Below are positions 44,859 to 53,090 of a stretch of DNA of 64,000 nt, piece by piece. The notes below the pieces were generated by a model. It was not told the DNA's origin, ran no database searches, and saw only the letters and a program-made list of their open reading frames with translations. The stretch is from JAICQM01 sp963781555. GTDB lineage: Bacteria > Chloroflexota > Limnocylindria > QHBO01. The stretch lies in assembly GCA_963781555.1 (NCBI GenBank), contig CAWAGB010000005.1, positions 1 to 64,000 of the forward strand. The letters run 5' to 3'. The translations under genes and the position numbers were made by a program. Each line of letters opens with the position of its first letter. The first letter of the stretch is position 1.

Positions 44859-45887
44859 TCAGCGGCCGTCCCAGGCGGTGCGGCTCTCGTCGAGGGCACC
44901 GGCATCGAGGGCGACGTAGTCCGCCTCCTCCACGGCCGAGATGCCCGCGTCGGAGAGGTAGTAGTCCACGAATGCCGCCAGCGCCGGATTCTCCGCCGCA
45001 TTGTCCGTGTTCACGTAGATGTACAGGTCACGCGCAATCGGATACTCGCCACTCGCGATCGTCTCGGGGGTGGGAGCGACGCACCCGTCGCCACCGTCCA
45101 CCTCGAGCAGCTTGAGCGTGTCGGCATTCTCGTCGGCGAACGCGTACCCGACCCAGCCCAGGGAGCTGTCCGAGCCGGCGATGTTCTCGACGATGACGTT
45201 GTCATCGGCTGACGCCTGGTAGTCCGGACGGGTGGTGGCATCCTGGCCGCGTGCCTCGGCGGTCTTGGCGATCACCAGCTCCACGAAGCTGTCGAAGGTG
45301 CCGGATTCCTCGCCGGGCGCTGTGACATCGAGGGCGGCCGACGGGTACGGGGCGTGGATCGCGCCGAACTCGGCGCCGACCTGGCCGGCGAGATCGTTCG
45401 CGGCGTCCCATGTCTCGAATCCCTGCGACTCGGGCCCGAGCAGGGCGTACAGGTCGCCGAAGCTGAGGCAGCTCACGGCGTCGTTGCCGACCGACGTGAT
45501 CACCGAGAGGCCGTCGATCCCGACCTTGAGCTCGACGAAGTTGACGCCGTTCGCCTGGCAGGCGGCTGCCTCCTCGTCCTTGATCGCTCGCGACGCATCG
45601 CTGACGTCGGTTTCGCCGTTGCAGAAGAGGGCGAAGCCGTCGCCCGTTCCCGGACCGTCAACTTCGTATGTGACATCCGGGTTCTGGCTCGCGAAGTCCT
45701 CCAGCACGATCGATGTGATCGGCTCGACGGTCGAGGAGCCGGAGACGATGATCTCGCCGCTCAGGCCCGCGCCGCCACCGCTGGCGCCGGCGGAGCTGGT
45801 GGCAGCGCCCTGGCAGGCTGCGAGGAGCAGCGTCCCCGCGAGTGCGACGCCGAGCGCGGTTCGGCTCGAGGCCATGGATAGGTGCAA
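44859..45887 (-). CDS. pstS: phosphate-binding lipoprotein PstS
   Basis: A 342-residue PstS-type binding protein with a lipoprotein signal (GVALAGTLLLAACQG). Phosphate-site loops are visible: IIVSGSSTVEP, CNGETDVSDASRAIKDEE and GEESGTFDSFVELV. It captures phosphate outside the membrane and hands it to PstCA. TTG 45887 is chosen as start because GGAGG lies 8 nt before it; ATG 45875, 12 nt later, would be 20 nt from that site. It heads the pst-pho operon. A leftward TTGACG lies in the 100-bp gap but no convincing Pho box was identified. Confidence 0.9.
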   Translation of the reverse strand: MHLSMASSRTALGVALAGTLLLAACQGAATSSAGASGGGAGLSGEIIVSGSSTVEPITSIVLEDFASQNPDVTYEVDGPGTGDGFALFCNGETDVSDASRAIKDEEAAACQANGVNFVELKVGIDGLSVITSVGNDAVSCLSFGDLYALLGPESQGFETWDAANDLAGQVGAEFGAIHAPYPSAALDVTAPGEESGTFDSFVELVIAKTAEARGQDATTRPDYQASADDNVIVENIAGSDSSLGWVGYAFADENADTLKLLEVDGGDGCVAPTPETIASGEYPIARDLYIYVNTDNAAENPALAAFVDYYLSDAGISAVEEADYVALDAGALDESRTAWDGR

Positions 45888-45987
45888 CGTGCGTTCCTCC
45901 AGCGAATCGGTACAGTCGGTTCGCTTCCCATCCTCACCGGCCGGCCTCAACGCGGCCTCACGGGAGGATCAACGGAACGTCAAGGCG

Positions 45988-46989
45988 TCAGCCGAGGAGG
46001 GGTCGGAGCACCAGGTAGGCGACCGCGGCGGTGACCCCGGCCGCGGGGAGCGTCAGGACCCATGCGGTGACGATGCTGCGAGCCACGCCCCATCGCACCG
46101 CCGAAAGGCGGCCGGTCGACCCGACGCCCATGATCGCCGAGCTGATGACGTGGGTCGTGCTGACCGGCATCCCGAAGTGGGACGCGGTGAAGATGATGCT
46201 GGCCGCGGTGGTCTCGGCCGCGAATCCATGCACCGGGTCCAGCTTCACGACCTTCGAGCCCATGGTCTTGATGATCCGCCAGCCGCCTGCCGCGGTGCCC
46301 AGGCTGATTGCCGTGGCGGCGGCGATCTTCACCTCCAGCGGCACGACGAACTCGGGGATCACGCCGGCCACGACCAGCGCGAGGGTCATGATGCCCATCG
46401 TCTTCTGCGCGTCGTTGCTGCCGTGGCTGAAGGCCATGTAAGCGGCGGAGATCACCTGGAGCCGTCGGAATCGGTCGTTCATGCGTCGCGGGTTGGCGCG
46501 GCGGAAGACGTTGAGCAGGAGCGCCATCAGCAGGTAGCCGATCAGGAGGCCCCCGATCGGAGACGCGATGAGCGGCAGCAGCACCTTGTTGACGATCCCG
46601 TCCAGGTTCCATGCCCCCACCCCGCCGGCCACCATGACCGCTCCAAGCAGGCCGCCGATGAGCGCGTGGCTGGACGACGACGGGATGCCGAGGCGCCAGG
46701 TGATGAGGTTCCAGGTGATGGCACCGATGAGCGCTGCGGCGATCACCGCCTGGCTCTCGAACTGCTGGCTGACAAGGCCCGCGCCGATCGTCTTCGCCAC
46801 CTCGGTCCCGGTGAGCGCGCCCACGAAGTTGGCCACCGCGCTCATCAGGATCGCCCAGTGCGGCTTCAGCGCCCGCGTGCTGACGCTCGTCGCGATGGCG
46901 TTTGCGGTGTCGTGGAAGCCGTTGATGTAGTCGAAGGCGACGGCGAGGCCCAGGACGACGATCAGGGCGAGGGTAAAGCCCTCAGGCAT
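45988..46989 (-). CDS. pit: inorganic phosphate transporter, Pit family
   Basis: A 333-residue low-affinity phosphate:cation symporter with about ten helices. The two inverted signature repeats are clear: FDYINGFHDTANAIATSV near the N-terminus and AYMAFSHGSNDAQKTMG in the middle, plus IPSSSSHALIGG and MPVSTTHVISSAIMG. It follows the DUF47 gene with a 12-bp gap, the classical Pit-accessory arrangement. Having Pit next to the high-affinity Pst system gives the cell both modes at one locus. Confidence 0.95.
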   Translation of the reverse strand: MPEGFTLALIVVLGLAVAFDYINGFHDTANAIATSVSTRALKPHWAILMSAVANFVGALTGTEVAKTIGAGLVSQQFESQAVIAAALIGAITWNLITWRLGIPSSSSHALIGGLLGAVMVAGGVGAWNLDGIVNKVLLPLIASPIGGLLIGYLLMALLLNVFRRANPRRMNDRFRRLQVISAAYMAFSHGSNDAQKTMGIMTLALVVAGVIPEFVVPLEVKIAAATAISLGTAAGGWRIIKTMGSKVVKLDPVHGFAAETTAASIIFTASHFGMPVSTTHVISSAIMGVGSTGRLSAVRWGVARSIVTAWVLTLPAAGVTAAVAYLVLRPLLG

Positions 46990-47001
46990 CGGTTCGGGCG
47001 C

Positions 47002-47619
47002 CTACGCGTGCTTGACCACGATGCCCTCGATGACGTTCGCCGCGTCCTCACACGCGTCGATCGTCCGCTCGAGGAGGTCGTAGACCTCCTTCCACTTGAG
47101 CACCTCGAGCGCGTCGTGGCCGTTGTTGAACAGCTGCGCAACGACGTTGCGCCCGATCCGGTCGCCCTCGTTCTCGAGCCGATGGACCTCGATCCAGTGC
47201 TCCTGCACGCCGGAGAACTTGCTCAGCTTGGTGAGCGCCCGCTGCAATTGCTCGCACTGCAGCACGATGATCTCGGCGAGCTCGATCGCCTCGGGGGTCG
47301 GCGCCTCGATGCCGTACAGAAGGCAGGTGTCGGCGACCTCCTCGATGAAGTCAATGACGTCGTCGAGGCGGCTGATCAAGTCGTGAATGTCCTCCCGGTC
47401 GATGGGCGTGACGAACGTCGAGTTGAGCTTCTGACCGATCTCGTGGCTCAGCTGGTCGCCGCGGTGCTCCACGTCGCGCAGCTGGCTGGCCAGCCGCTCA
47501 CGCTCGCCGTAGTTGCGGAACAGCTGCTCCAGCATGCGAGCGCCGGTGAGCATGTTCTCGGCGTCGGCGACGAAGAGCTCGAAGAACTTCTCCTCGCGCG
47601 GGATGAATGGAAGGCGCAT
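47002..47619 (-). CDS. DUF47 PhoU-like Pit accessory protein
   Basis: A 205-residue all-helical protein of the DUF47/YkaA family. The start MRLPFIPREEKFFELF and the segments DVEHRGDQLSHEIGQKL, PIDREDIHDLISRLDDVIDFIEE and HRLENEGDRIGRNVV are diagnostic. These proteins share the PhoU fold and accompany Pit transporters, probably as regulators of phosphate flux. It is co-transcribed with pit. Confidence 0.93.
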   Translation of the reverse strand: MRLPFIPREEKFFELFVADAENMLTGARMLEQLFRNYGERERLASQLRDVEHRGDQLSHEIGQKLNSTFVTPIDREDIHDLISRLDDVIDFIEEVADTCLLYGIEAPTPEAIELAEIIVLQCEQLQRALTKLSKFSGVQEHWIEVHRLENEGDRIGRNVVAQLFNNGHDALEVLKWKEVYDLLERTIDACEDAANVIEGIVVKHA

Positions 47620-47717
47620 GGATTCGCCAGAGACCTCATGGGGAGATGGGCGAGTGACCGTGGGCGGCGCGCTGCGATGGTACGAGTTTCCGCGACCAGG
47701 ATTGGGCCGCGTTCCGC

Positions 47718-47843
47718 CTATGGAACGCGCAGCAGAAGGAACAGGCCGGCGACGACGCCCGCCGCCGTGCAGCCGAGCACGAACCAGCTGATCGCGTCAG
47801 CGGGTCCAGACTCGTCGTCCAGCCGGGGGTCCTGCTCGGACAT
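47718..47843 (-). CDS. 41-residue small membrane protein
   Basis: A short acidic start (MSEQDPRLDDESGPAD) is followed by one helix (WFVLGCTAAGVVAGLFLLL) and a basic end. It begins 9 nt after the next gene's stop, in the same direction. No family is recognised. The acidic-helix-basic pattern and spacing make a real gene likely but not certain. Confidence 0.45.
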   Translation of the reverse strand: MSEQDPRLDDESGPADAISWFVLGCTAAGVVAGLFLLLRVP

Positions 47844-47852
47844 GGCGCCATC

Positions 47853-48278
47853 TTACGGCTCGCCGCTGACTGGCGCCGACGTGGACCCTTCCGGGAGCTC
47901 CACGACGACCCCCGCGTGACGCGGCGACCGGTTGTAGGCGGCGGCGAGGAGCCCACCCACGAGTCCGCCGACGACGGCACCGACGAGCGCCACCGCCACT
48001 CCCGTGGCGGGCACCACGACGTACCAGGTGGAACTGAGCCAGCGCAGCACGCCGATCTGGTCGCCGAACGGCAGCAGCCGGCGCGTCACGCCGAGGGTGA
48101 AGCTGAGGTCGCGTTGCCAATCCAGCACGGTACCTGCGAACCAGGCGATCAATGCACCGGTAACCGCCCCGACCACCAACCCCAACGCGAACCCGACCCA
48201 GCCACCGGCAGCCACCGACGTTCGGACCGATACGCCAGCCAGGCGCCCACGGACGAGCATCAGCCCGTCCGTCGCCAT
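47853..48278 (-). CDS. hypothetical membrane protein
   Basis: A 141-residue protein with two Gly/Ala/Val-rich helical regions (about 22-50 and 85-115) around a hydrophilic loop (DWQRDLSFTLGVTRRLLPFGDQ). The C-terminus is outside a helix and ends ELPEGSTSAPVSGEP. The GA-rich helices resemble small DUF-type membrane proteins but no family is recognised. It overlaps the 3' end of the GH2 gene by 19 bases and is probably co-transcribed with it. Confidence 0.6.
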   Translation of the reverse strand: MATDGLMLVRGRLAGVSVRTSVAAGGWVGFALGLVVGAVTGALIAWFAGTVLDWQRDLSFTLGVTRRLLPFGDQIGVLRWLSSTWYVVVPATGVAVALVGAVVGGLVGGLLAAAYNRSPRHAGVVVELPEGSTSAPVSGEP

Positions 48279-50503
48279 CGCCGGCCTGTGCTGCGACCGC
48301 GGCCGCGGGTGAGCAGCACGAGGCCGGCGCCGAGCACCGTGACCACGACTCCGAACCCATAGGCGAGGTAGAGCGGCAGATCCGGACGGCCGGGCGTACC
48401 GGACGCTGACGCCGCGCTTCGGACGCCGGACTCGATCTGCTGCTCGTCACCGGTGCCTGCCGACCCGGCGAAGCCAAGCACGGCCGCCTCGCCCGCGGGC
48501 CGCAGTCGTCCGCTGGAGTCATACAGCCCGAAATGCTCGATCCCGATCCCGGGCGTCTCGGTGGCGAAATCCTCCAATGTCCACCACACGGCGGCGCCGA
48601 CGTATCCATTCGCGTTGGCCGCGCTTCGCCGAGATAGCTCGGCGAACGTGTCCTCGAAGACGTCCAGCTGGCGCTGCGGGCCGTTGGCATCGTCGGACCA
48701 GCGGCCGAACTCGAGCGCCATGATCGGCTTGCCGGGATTGGTCGCGTGGGCGGTCGCCAGCGCCGCGGCCGTTCCGGCGGCGGCATCGGTCCCGTAGAAG
48801 ACCCCGTGATAGAAGGTGAAGCCGGCCACGTCGAGTGGCTCCTGCGTTGGGTCGTCGGGACCAAAGCCGTAGGCTGCCTGCCCGGTCAGCCGCGTCCCGT
48901 CGATGGCTCGATCGACGTCGTGCAGGACCTGGAGTGCCTCCCGCCGCTCGTCGATCCCGGTCGACTCGTTGGCGAGCCCGTGGAAGAGCACCGATGGGCG
49001 ATTCATGTCCCGCAGCGCCATCTCGCGCAGCATCTGCACCGCGATGCCACGCTCCAGCGCGATGCTGAAGGTAAGCGGCGTGTAGTGGTAGAGCGGGATC
49101 TCCTCCCAGACCGCGAAGCCCATGCGGTCCGCCATCTGCAGCGCAAGGGGGTTCGCAGGCGTGTGCCCGGTCCGGAGCAGGGTTGCATCGACCGCGGCGG
49201 CGCGATCCAGCTGGTCGATCACCGCCGACGCAGCGGTGATCCGCTGGCCGCCGGCCGTGGCTGCATCTGCCCCCAGCTCGAGGGTTTCATCGTGCAGGCC
49301 GACCCCGGTGAGCATGCGCGGCTTCCCGTTCAGCAGCAGCTGGCCGGTGGCTGGGTCGACCGTGGCGCGACGCAGTCCGAAGCTCGACCAGATCGCATCC
49401 CCCTCCTCGCCGTCGATGACGAGGCGCGCCTCGAGGACGTACAGGGCCGGATGCTCCGGGGACCACAGGTCGGGGCCACCCATGAGGAAGCTGGCGCCGG
49501 CCACCGCCGGCAGGTCCGGCGTGACCTGACCGAGCTGCACCTCCTCGGCGACGAGGGGCTCGGCCCCGGCTGGGACGAGCGCGGTGGCGAGCGGGCTGTC
49601 CACGTTCTCGGGCGTCACCTCGGCCGAGTAGATGCGGAAGCGCACTGATCTGGACGGCGCCGGTGCGTCGCCGTCAGCGGACGGCGGTGCCCCGAGTGCG
49701 CCCGTGCCACCGACGACCGTTCGGGCGGAGGCCACGACGGCACTGACCTCAACGCTGTCGAGGTGGGGAACCGTATCGGCGCGGGCGACGGACACCGGTG
49801 GCGTGGCCTCGATCCAGGCGGGACGCGTGATTCCTCCGTAGTTCCACCAGTCGGCGAGGCCCCACGGCACGATGTCGTTGCGGCTTCCCCATGGAGGGTT
49901 GTCGACGCGCACCGCGATGGTGTTGAGCGTGCCTGCCATCAGCTGCTGCGAGACGTCGAACGCGAACGGAGTGTAGCCACCCTCGTGGTAGCCGACCCAC
50001 GTCCCGTTGATCCACACGTCGGCGAGGTAGTTCACCGCCCCCATCTTGAGCGTCGCCGCCATCCCGTTCCATCGCGACGGTACTCGGAACGTGCGGCGGA
50101 ACCAGCCACTCCCCTCGGTGTGGGCTGGCGGCGGATTCATGGCGCCCGGAATGGTCGTCGTTTGCCACGCCGCGTCAGCGTAGCCCCGCTGCTCGCGGCC
50201 ACCCGCCTCGGCGCCAATGCGGTCGAGCGCCACGTCGCGGTCGGTGAGCGACGCTTCCGTGTCCAGGTCGGCAGGCTCGAATCGCCAGACACCATCGAGC
50301 GAGATGACGCGGCGGGGCTGCGCATCAAAGGTCGGGACCGGGATTCCGCCCTGCATCGCGACGGCCGCGCCATCCAGGTCCAGGATCGTCAATGTCGGCG
50401 GCAGCGAGCCCGCGACCGCGGTCGGTGCGCAGCCTCCGAGCACGCCTCCGAGCACGCCGACCATCGCGCTGAGGACGGCGGCGGTGCGTTGGCGGTGCCT
50501 CAC
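48260..50503 (-). CDS. membrane-anchored glycoside hydrolase family 2 enzyme
   Basis: A 747-residue enzyme of the beta-galactosidase/beta-glucuronidase superfamily. The N-terminus is a signal with a possible lipobox (GVLGGCAPT). A sugar-binding jelly-roll follows (about 65-230: SLDGVWRFEP, GWFRRTFRVP, ADVWINGTWVGYHEGGYTPF), then an Ig-like domain and a TIM barrel. The acid/base motif is FHGLANESTG (Asn-Glu) and the probable nucleophile lies in MALEFGRW. A C-terminal helix (LYLAYGFGVVVTVLGAGLVLL) with a basic tail anchors it. It is thus held at the cell surface to trim outside glycans. Substrate is unknown. Confidence 0.85.
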   Translation of the reverse strand: MRHRQRTAAVLSAMVGVLGGVLGGCAPTAVAGSLPPTLTILDLDGAAVAMQGGIPVPTFDAQPRRVISLDGVWRFEPADLDTEASLTDRDVALDRIGAEAGGREQRGYADAAWQTTTIPGAMNPPPAHTEGSGWFRRTFRVPSRWNGMAATLKMGAVNYLADVWINGTWVGYHEGGYTPFAFDVSQQLMAGTLNTIAVRVDNPPWGSRNDIVPWGLADWWNYGGITRPAWIEATPPVSVARADTVPHLDSVEVSAVVASARTVVGGTGALGAPPSADGDAPAPSRSVRFRIYSAEVTPENVDSPLATALVPAGAEPLVAEEVQLGQVTPDLPAVAGASFLMGGPDLWSPEHPALYVLEARLVIDGEEGDAIWSSFGLRRATVDPATGQLLLNGKPRMLTGVGLHDETLELGADAATAGGQRITAASAVIDQLDRAAAVDATLLRTGHTPANPLALQMADRMGFAVWEEIPLYHYTPLTFSIALERGIAVQMLREMALRDMNRPSVLFHGLANESTGIDERREALQVLHDVDRAIDGTRLTGQAAYGFGPDDPTQEPLDVAGFTFYHGVFYGTDAAAGTAAALATAHATNPGKPIMALEFGRWSDDANGPQRQLDVFEDTFAELSRRSAANANGYVGAAVWWTLEDFATETPGIGIEHFGLYDSSGRLRPAGEAAVLGFAGSAGTGDEQQIESGVRSAASASGTPGRPDLPLYLAYGFGVVVTVLGAGLVLLTRGRGRSTGRRWRRTG

Positions 50504-51108
50504 GCGCCGACGTTCCCGAATGTCGCCCGCCCCTCGGGCTGATAGCTCTGGATCATGACCCCGCTCGGGGTCACCGTGGAGCTGAGCTGCTTGAGCCGAT
50601 GCGTCTGGCCCACCTCCGGGAACAGCCGCAGTCCCTTGCCCAGGACGAGCGGGTAGATCACGAGGTTCAGCTGATCAACGAGATCCCGCTCGAGCAGCCA
50701 CCGCAGCAGAACGCCGCTGCCCTGGAGCAGGAGGTCGCGCCCCGGCTGTGCTTTCAGCTCGCGCACGCGCGAGGCCACATCGTCGGACAGGACATGCGTG
50801 TTGTCCCACGCGGGGTCCGTCAGCGTGGTCGAGGGCACGTACTTGGGGACGACGTTGATGCCGTGGGAGACGGGATCGCCCCAGTCGTTGTGCGGCCAGT
50901 ACGCCGCCCAGATGTCCCACGTGACTCGCCCCAGCAACAGCGCATCCATCTGCCCGTACACCGACGTGATGAACTCGCCCGTCTCATCGTCGCCGAACGG
51001 CGCCTGCCATCCGCCGCGGTCGAACCCGTTGCGGCGGTCCTCGTCAGGGGCGCCCGGCCCCTGGTACACGCCGTCCAGGGTCACGAATTCGGTGGCCACC
51101 AGCTTCAT
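50500..51108 (-). CDS. dihydrofolate reductase/RibD_C-family protein
   Basis: A 202-residue protein of the YyaP/RibD C-terminal domain family. MKLVATEFVTLDGVYQGPG, LLLGRVTWDIWAAYWP, the RDLLLQGSGVLLRWLLERDLVDQLNLVIYPLVLGKGLRLF stretch (landmarks LLLQGSG and PLVLGKG) are characteristic. Members bind NADPH and reduce pterin- or flavin-precursor-like substrates, but the actual role is rarely known. It overlaps the GH2 gene start by 4 bases. Confidence 0.88.
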   Translation of the reverse strand: MKLVATEFVTLDGVYQGPGAPDEDRRNGFDRGGWQAPFGDDETGEFITSVYGQMDALLLGRVTWDIWAAYWPHNDWGDPVSHGINVVPKYVPSTTLTDPAWDNTHVLSDDVASRVRELKAQPGRDLLLQGSGVLLRWLLERDLVDQLNLVIYPLVLGKGLRLFPEVGQTHRLKQLSSTVTPSGVMIQSYQPEGRATFGNVGA

Positions 51109-51228
51109 TCGTCGTCCCTCGCTGTCCGCGCTGCGAACCCAGACCCGGGTGACCGTCCCGGGCGGAATACCGGTATGACGGGGCTGAGCCTCCGGGTGTC
51201 GTTCTTCCGCAGAGCTACGTGGTCAGAG

Positions 51229-51300
51229 AGGGCCGTGTGGGATTCGAACCCACGACCGGAGGATTAAAAGTCCCCTGCTCTACCGCTGAGCTAACGGCCC
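51229..51300 (-). tRNA. tRNA-Lys (anticodon TTT)
   Basis: Minus-strand cloverleaf: acceptor GGGCCGT with ACGGCCC; D-stem GCTC/GAGC; anticodon stem GGGGA/TCCTC with loop CTTTTAA (anticodon TTT); T-arm GTGGG-TTCGAAT-CCCAC. CCA is not encoded. Discriminator T is unusual for Lys, so the 3' end could be off by a base. Confidence 0.93.
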
Positions 51301-51307
51301 GCCGAGC

Positions 51308-51313
51308 AGGATA
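51308..51313 (-). promoter_or_regulatory. candidate -10 of tRNA-Lys
   Basis: TATCCT (minus strand) sits 7 nt before the tRNA 5' end. No clear -35 partner was seen. Confidence 0.3.
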
Positions 51314-51339
51314 GACCGATGGGCGCGCCACGGCGCGCC

Positions 51340-52236
51340 TCAGCCCCGTTCAAGCTCCTCGGCCAGCGCGGTCACCGCGCGGGCGATTCCCTCGGGGAGC
51401 TGCAGCGTGCCCGGCACCTCGACGCTCGTCGCGTGCCGTCCGCCGATGGCGCGGATCACGTCGGGCGCCTGGCGTTTCAGCAAGCGGAGGGTTGACGTCG
51501 CTGGCTTCACGTCGTCCGCCGTGACCGCGCCCAGCACCACGGCGCGGGCGTTGCGGCGTCGCGCGGCGTCCAGCCACGAGTCCGCCGGCACGTCGGGACC
51601 CAGGTACACGGCGTCAAGACCCGCGCGCCGCGCGGCCACCGCGAACGCCATCGCCGCGCCCTCGTGCCGTGAGCCGGGCGGAAGCCCGACGAGGATGGTT
51701 GCGCCATCGGGCCGGTCGCCCGCGGCCTCGAACGCCATCCCGAGGCGGCGCATGACGGCCGCGCTTGCCGCGTGCTCCGCCGCCACGCTCATCTCGCCGG
51801 ACGCCCAGCGGCGCCCCACCTGTCGCAGGGCGGGGAGCAGCATCTCGTCGGCGACGGTCTCGAAGCGGGCAGTGGAGAAGGCACGGTCCAGCGCGCCGTT
51901 CATTGCGCCGCCGTCCATTGCCGCGGCAGCGACAACGAACTGCGTCACCAGCGCTGCGAAGGGACCGTCGAGGAGCGGCGCCGTACCCAGCTCGAGCCCG
52001 ATGCTCGACAGCTCCGTGGCATCTGCCGCGACAACGCGCGCCGCCGCCTCTCGCGCTGACCAGCCCGAGTCGACAAGAAGGCGCATGGCTCGCAGCAGCT
52101 CGATCGCGGCGTCGTCATAGAGGCGATAGCCGGCAGCCGTGCGTTGGGGCCGCACGATCCCGTAGCGGCGCTCCCACGCCCGGAGCAGCGTCGCGGGAAC
52201 TCCTGAGCGTGCCGCCGCTTGTCGAATGGTGTACAT
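51340..52236 (-). CDS. carH: CarH/LitR-type B12-dependent MerR photoreceptor regulator
   Basis: A 298-residue regulator in three parts. The MerR DNA-binding helix is MYTIRQAAARSGVPATLLRAWERRYG. A four-helix Met-synthase-like cap has W144-x9-E154-H155 (RRWASGEMSVAAEHAAS), the exact spacing that marks adenosylcobalamin light sensors such as CarH. The Rossmann-like B12 domain has VGLPPGSRHEG (lower-ligand His 191) and VYLGPDVPADSW. In the dark such proteins bind DNA as tetramers; green or blue light releases them. A leaderless -10 lies 9 nt before the ATG. The gene is divergent from an ECF sigma gene, as in litR-litS loci. Light sensing itself is inferred. Confidence 0.87.
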   Translation of the reverse strand: MYTIRQAAARSGVPATLLRAWERRYGIVRPQRTAAGYRLYDDAAIELLRAMRLLVDSGWSAREAAARVVAADATELSSIGLELGTAPLLDGPFAALVTQFVVAAAAMDGGAMNGALDRAFSTARFETVADEMLLPALRQVGRRWASGEMSVAAEHAASAAVMRRLGMAFEAAGDRPDGATILVGLPPGSRHEGAAMAFAVAARRAGLDAVYLGPDVPADSWLDAARRRNARAVVLGAVTADDVKPATSTLRLLKRQAPDVIRAIGGRHATSVEVPGTLQLPEGIARAVTALAEELERG

Positions 52237-52245
52237 GGTTTGTGC

Positions 52246-52296
52246 ACTATATCACGTGGCGAACCCTTGACAATGCTGCATGGAGCGGCGTAGGAT
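52246..52296. promoter_or_regulatory. divergent promoters between carH and ECF sigma gene
   Basis: Rightward: TTGACA (52267-52272), 18-nt spacer, TAGGAT (52291-52296). Leftward: TATAGT (52246-52251), 9 nt before the carH ATG. GGTTTGTGC near 52237 and its inverted partner ACAAACC near 52303 flank the pair and could be regulator half-sites. Confidence 0.6.
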
Positions 52297-52347
52297 GCCT
52301 CTACAAACCTTAGACAGACACTCGACACCATCACAGGAGCTTTCCCT

Positions 52348-52929
52348 ATGACCGCATCGGCCATCCAGGCAATTCCGCGCAGCGATCTGGAGCTTGTCCA
52401 GGCGATCGCCAGCCAGGACGATGCGTCGCTGGCCGAGCTCTACGACCGCTACCGCACCCTCTGCTATGCCCTCGCCCTCCGCGTGGTGCGTGACCAGCAG
52501 CGCGCCGAGGACGTCGTCCAGGACGCGTTCCTCTCGGTGTGGCGCAAGGCAGGCAGCTACACCCCGGGACGCGGCAGCGTGCGGACGTGGCTCACCAGCG
52601 TGGTCCGCAATCGCGCGATCGACATCGTCCGCGCCCGCCGCGAGTCGACCGGCGACGACGAGCCGACCTTGCTCGCCATCCGCGACCCGCGCCCCGCGGT
52701 CGAGGAGCAGGTCGTCCACGCGCTCGACGCCGAGTTGCTGCACGCGGTCCTGGCCGACTTGCCGAGCGAGCAGCGCCGCGTCATCGGCCTGGCCTTCTTC
52801 GCTGGCCACTCGCACGCGGAGATCGCCGAGGAGACGGCCGCCCCGCTGGGCACCGTCAAGAGCCGCATCCGCCTGGGCATGCAGCGCATGCGCGCCGGCC
52901 TCGGGCGGAGCGGCTACGCCAGCGCGTGA
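52348..52929 (+). CDS. ECF RNA polymerase sigma factor (LitS-like context)
   Basis: A 193-residue ECF sigma factor. Region 2 includes LAELYDRYRTLCYALALRVVRD and AEDVVQDAFLSVWRKAG, then RGSVRTWLTSVVRNRAIDIVRARR. Region 4 has LPSEQRRVIGLAFFAGHSHAEIAEETAAPLGTVKSRIRLGMQ (landmarks LPSEQRRVI and LGTVKSRI). No anti-sigma gene follows. It faces a CarH-type photoreceptor gene across a shared promoter region, so it is probably controlled by light and B12 at the level of transcription (inference), as LitS is by LitR. Confidence 0.92.
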   Translation: MTASAIQAIPRSDLELVQAIASQDDASLAELYDRYRTLCYALALRVVRDQQRAEDVVQDAFLSVWRKAGSYTPGRGSVRTWLTSVVRNRAIDIVRARRESTGDDEPTLLAIRDPRPAVEEQVVHALDAELLHAVLADLPSEQRRVIGLAFFAGHSHAEIAEETAAPLGTVKSRIRLGMQRMRAGLGRSGYASA

Positions 52930-53047
52930 AGCCACGGATCGGGTGGTAGAATAATCCACGCGCCACGGTTGATGCGCTCGGGTCGTGCCTGAGCCACCGA
53001 ATCGGTAACGGCGCACCGGCACCGGGATCCTGTCGCGCAGACGCGTG

Positions 53048-53063
53048 CCGTCATCATTGACGG
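53048..53063 (+). other. short perfect hairpin in leader of saccharopine-dehydrogenase-like gene
   Basis: CCGTCA (53048-53053), loop TCAT, TGACGG (53058-53063). It lies 28 nt before the ATG in a 161-bp leader that also has TAGAAT near 52947. It has no U-run, so it is not a normal terminator. No known riboswitch class was recognised. Confidence 0.35.
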
Positions 53064-53090
53064 AACCCGAATGCGAATAGGTGAACTCCC

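Noticed and set aside
45888..45987. Pho box upstream of pstS
   Set aside because: TTGACG and related direct repeats occur, but spacing and number do not match a PhoB tandem site well enough to call.
45232..47919. Open frame of about 895 codons on the + strand over pstS, pit and the DUF47 gene
   Set aside because: Spans three well-recognised genes in antisense; the translation is low-complexity Arg/Ala/His with no domain.
52930..53090. Possible riboswitch in the leader of the saccharopine-dehydrogenase-like gene
   Set aside because: Compared with lysine, SAM, SAH, glycine, guanidine and cobalamin consensus elements from memory; none fits. Only a short hairpin is supported.
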